Part shown: in pieces, positions 61,801 to 64,000 of the stretch | Layout: every line of letters begins with the position of its first letter | Position numbering within the stretch: the first letter of the stretch is position 1 | From: Aulostomus chinensis | Taxonomy: Eukaryota > Chordata > Actinopteri > Syngnathiformes > Aulostomidae | Length of the DNA stretch: 64,000 nucleotides | Direction of reading: 5' to 3' | Assembly: GCA_037954235.1 (NCBI GenBank) | Contig: JBBMOA010000007.1 | Location: 24,333,457 to 24,397,456, forward strand | Notes under the pieces: model-generated | The model's database searches: none | What the model was told of the DNA's origin: nothing | What the model saw: the letters and a program-made list of their open reading frames with translations, nothing else | Program-made: the position numbers and the translations under genes

Positions 61801-64000
61801 ATCACCTCACTTGGAACAGTGTTCAAACTCCATATCTGCCAAAACACACAAGGGAGATCATTAAAATTTAGAAGTGAAAGACTGCTATTTGCCAGCCAGT
61901 GTACCAAACTCTGAGACCATCTATTTGTTTGGCATAGCAGTCCTATCTCCTGTTTACTGCTTTGTTCTCAAATGTCAGTAACACTATGTCTGAATCTCAG
62001 AGGCCTGACCTACCATTCTTTGCATGCTATGGCTTGTGACAGGCAATACAGAAATGCTAATGAACTTGCATATGGCCTGTTATGTAAAAAAAACCCAACA
62101 ACAACACTCTGCTGCCAGTTATTTGATCTACATTTAAAATCTGCTGCTTCATTTTTTCTTTTTGAAGGATTTGTGATATTGCTTTGTTTCCCCTTCTCTC
62201 TCCGGATTTTAGTTGTTAGAGTCATTGTCATATCAAGTTGTCGCCTGTATCCCTCATTTAAAAAAAAAAAAAGATTTGTTGTTTCATAGCAGGTCACCCT
62301 GGAGATTTTGAAACAGAAAAGGTGGATAGCACAATTAAATCTTTCTGGTTCACTCCCTGTTAAGTGATAATGGCATTCAATTAAAATTCCTCACTCCTTG
62401 TTACAGTAGCCACTCATATTCCATCAACTAAATCAGACCTCCATGCGTAATAGCTTTCCTTGTGGAATTAATGTATTCAGAGTGCGTAGGGTGACCTTTG
62501 AGTCATTCAAATCATTTACAGACTTTGACTCTTTGCAGGAAGACTGACAATCTGTGCTGCAATTGTTTTATGATGAGTGATTTCAACAAAACCTCAGATC
62601 AGCTGTGCCTTTATTGTGCAGTCAAAGTGAAAAGGTTTGAAACAACAAATTGACAAAGCCATCGAAATCATTTTTATTGCAAGGAAAATTAATTTGTGTT
62701 TGAAAATGTGTAAGTACACATACAAAATCTTGCTTTGTGAATGAAACATTTTTGTGTAGTGGAACTGAATCATGCAGGATTTACACTGAAAGATTTAAGA
62801 CACATCTGTGAATCTGTTCTAAGGCAAGCAAAACTTACTTTTGGGTTCACTGACAAACTCTTGGATTCATATTCTGTCACAAATATTGCAACCATATATT
62901 GTTTGATTGTAATATTGAAGTAAGAAAGCTTTTGGAGTAAACTTTTGATATTTCAGTGAATTGACTTGCCTAAATGGGCATTTTAAACCTTCATGCATGC
63001 TGCATATGAATCCAGAATCACCCTTCAACACGTCTTCCTATTTCACAAGAAGATTAAATTGTTTAATCAACGTTTTTAGTGTCAGTGTATTTACAAATTA
63101 TTTAGACATATTTCTCCATGTATCTACTAGTAGTACAGGGTCACTCCCAAATGTTGTACATGTCACTTTTTCAAATTTTTGCATTACCACATGCTGTTAG
63201 GTTGGAGCAAAGGACAATTCACATTGAAAACTCTTTTAAATGAGGCCAGTGTTTCTTTGTTGATCCGTTGTCACCAAAGGTTGGACCCTTTCTTTCTCAA
63301 ATGTGAAACACGGAACCATTGGCAGGTATTTTACATATTAATAATGCACTGTTCTAAATGTGAATATGTCTGATGGACAACTTAATTCTCTCAACAGTTG
63401 AAAGGTCAGTCACAGTGCAACTTGTCTGGTAACATGAAACAGAAAGAATACCAAATAGTGTGAGAGACATAAATGCTTTGAACTGCTGGGATGTGTTTTT
63501 GACTGTTGACTTTTGAGTGCAGCAAAAATACTGAATGAAATGGAATATTATACTTTGGCATTTCTTAATAATCACTGTGTTTGCTGAAGATACTACAGCA
63601 TAACATTCAAGCTATCCAAAGTGTCATTTATTTACATGCCTGTAGCACATTCATTGGTCTGAGTGGTATTTTAATGCCCGCTTCCACAGAATCTGAAGCA
63701 TGAAATAAATTTTACATGAGCTGAAGCTAATCCGCAGCAGGCTGATTAGGTGCTAAAAAGGGAGTAATTCACCAGATAATGAATACAGCTCGATAAAAAT
63801 GTTCTGCAAATGTCATTGATGACGCATAATCCCTCATTAAGTGTCACATTTTTTTTCTTCCCTTCTTTCCCTTCTGGCTTTCAAGTCTTCTTTGTAATTC
63901 AGAAAAAAATAGATGTGACATTTGATGTCAGTTATATTGATACATACATATATGAAAAACACATTCATCATGCAACAAAGAGCCCATAAACATCAGCACC

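Larger units (their letters stand above)
45071..64000. other. Noncoding right flank, no supported gene
   Basis: No frame longer than 118 codons and no convincing exon series was found. Contents are the listed repeats, AT-rich unique DNA and some CNE-like stretches (about 59,720-59,870, 60,690-60,920, 62,440-62,540 and 63,660-63,850). This is consistent with an intergenic region or a very large intron. Confidence 0.5.

Overview
The window looks like nuclear DNA from a teleost fish. It is AT-rich and dense in CA/GT, CT/GA and TA microsatellites and poly-C tracts. It carries two copies of a common fish interspersed repeat (window start, and 46.8-47.1 kb) and a fish-type fold-back element near 15.2-15.5 kb. 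I find no intact protein-coding gene; almost all open frames are short and fall in repeats or spacers.

The main content is a tandem array of U4 spliceosomal snRNA genes, all on the + strand, from 23,249 to about 45,070. I count 34 near-full-length U4 copies, one 3'-truncated copy (44,705) and one 13-nt 3' remnant (36,760). The first copy (A1, 23,249-23,393) is a near-canonical 145-nt U4 with a classical snRNA promoter: a ZNF143/Staf (SPH) site near -215 and a PSE-like element near -58. All later copies belong to a divergent class with a changed 5' end and a changed loop in the 5' stem-loop (the 15.5K/SNU13 k-turn). Most keep the U4/U6 pairing segments, the k-turn G.A pairs, the Sm site and the 3' hairpin.

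The array has two parts. (1) 23,249-36,643 is just under seven units of exactly 1,962 bp, almost identical to each other. Each unit holds three U4 sequences: A (U4 with the founder's 3' flank), B (5'-damaged, no PSE, probably dead) and C (divergent U4 with PSE and 3' box). (2) 36,644-45,070 is made of monomers of about 586-591 bp (D1-D14). They are more varied and contain a five-monomer higher-order repeat of about 2,950 bp. The array decays at its right edge, where Sm sites and then the 3' half of U4 are lost.

Left flank (1-23.2 kb): mostly unique noncoding DNA. A CpG-rich region at about 14.26-14.72 kb has a candidate minus-strand first exon with a consensus splice donor at 13,961/13,960. 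A possible 111-bp coding exon lies at 22,164-22,274. Right flank (45.1-64 kb): noncoding, with interspersed repeats, a compound inverted/direct repeat at 56.0 kb, a 14-bp perfect hairpin at 58.76 kb and several stretches that look like conserved noncoding elements. That last judgement rests on texture only.

Biologically, the locus would supply U4 snRNA for U4/U6 di-snRNP and tri-snRNP assembly. The open question is whether the many divergent copies form an expressed variant U4 class or a homogenised pseudogene satellite.
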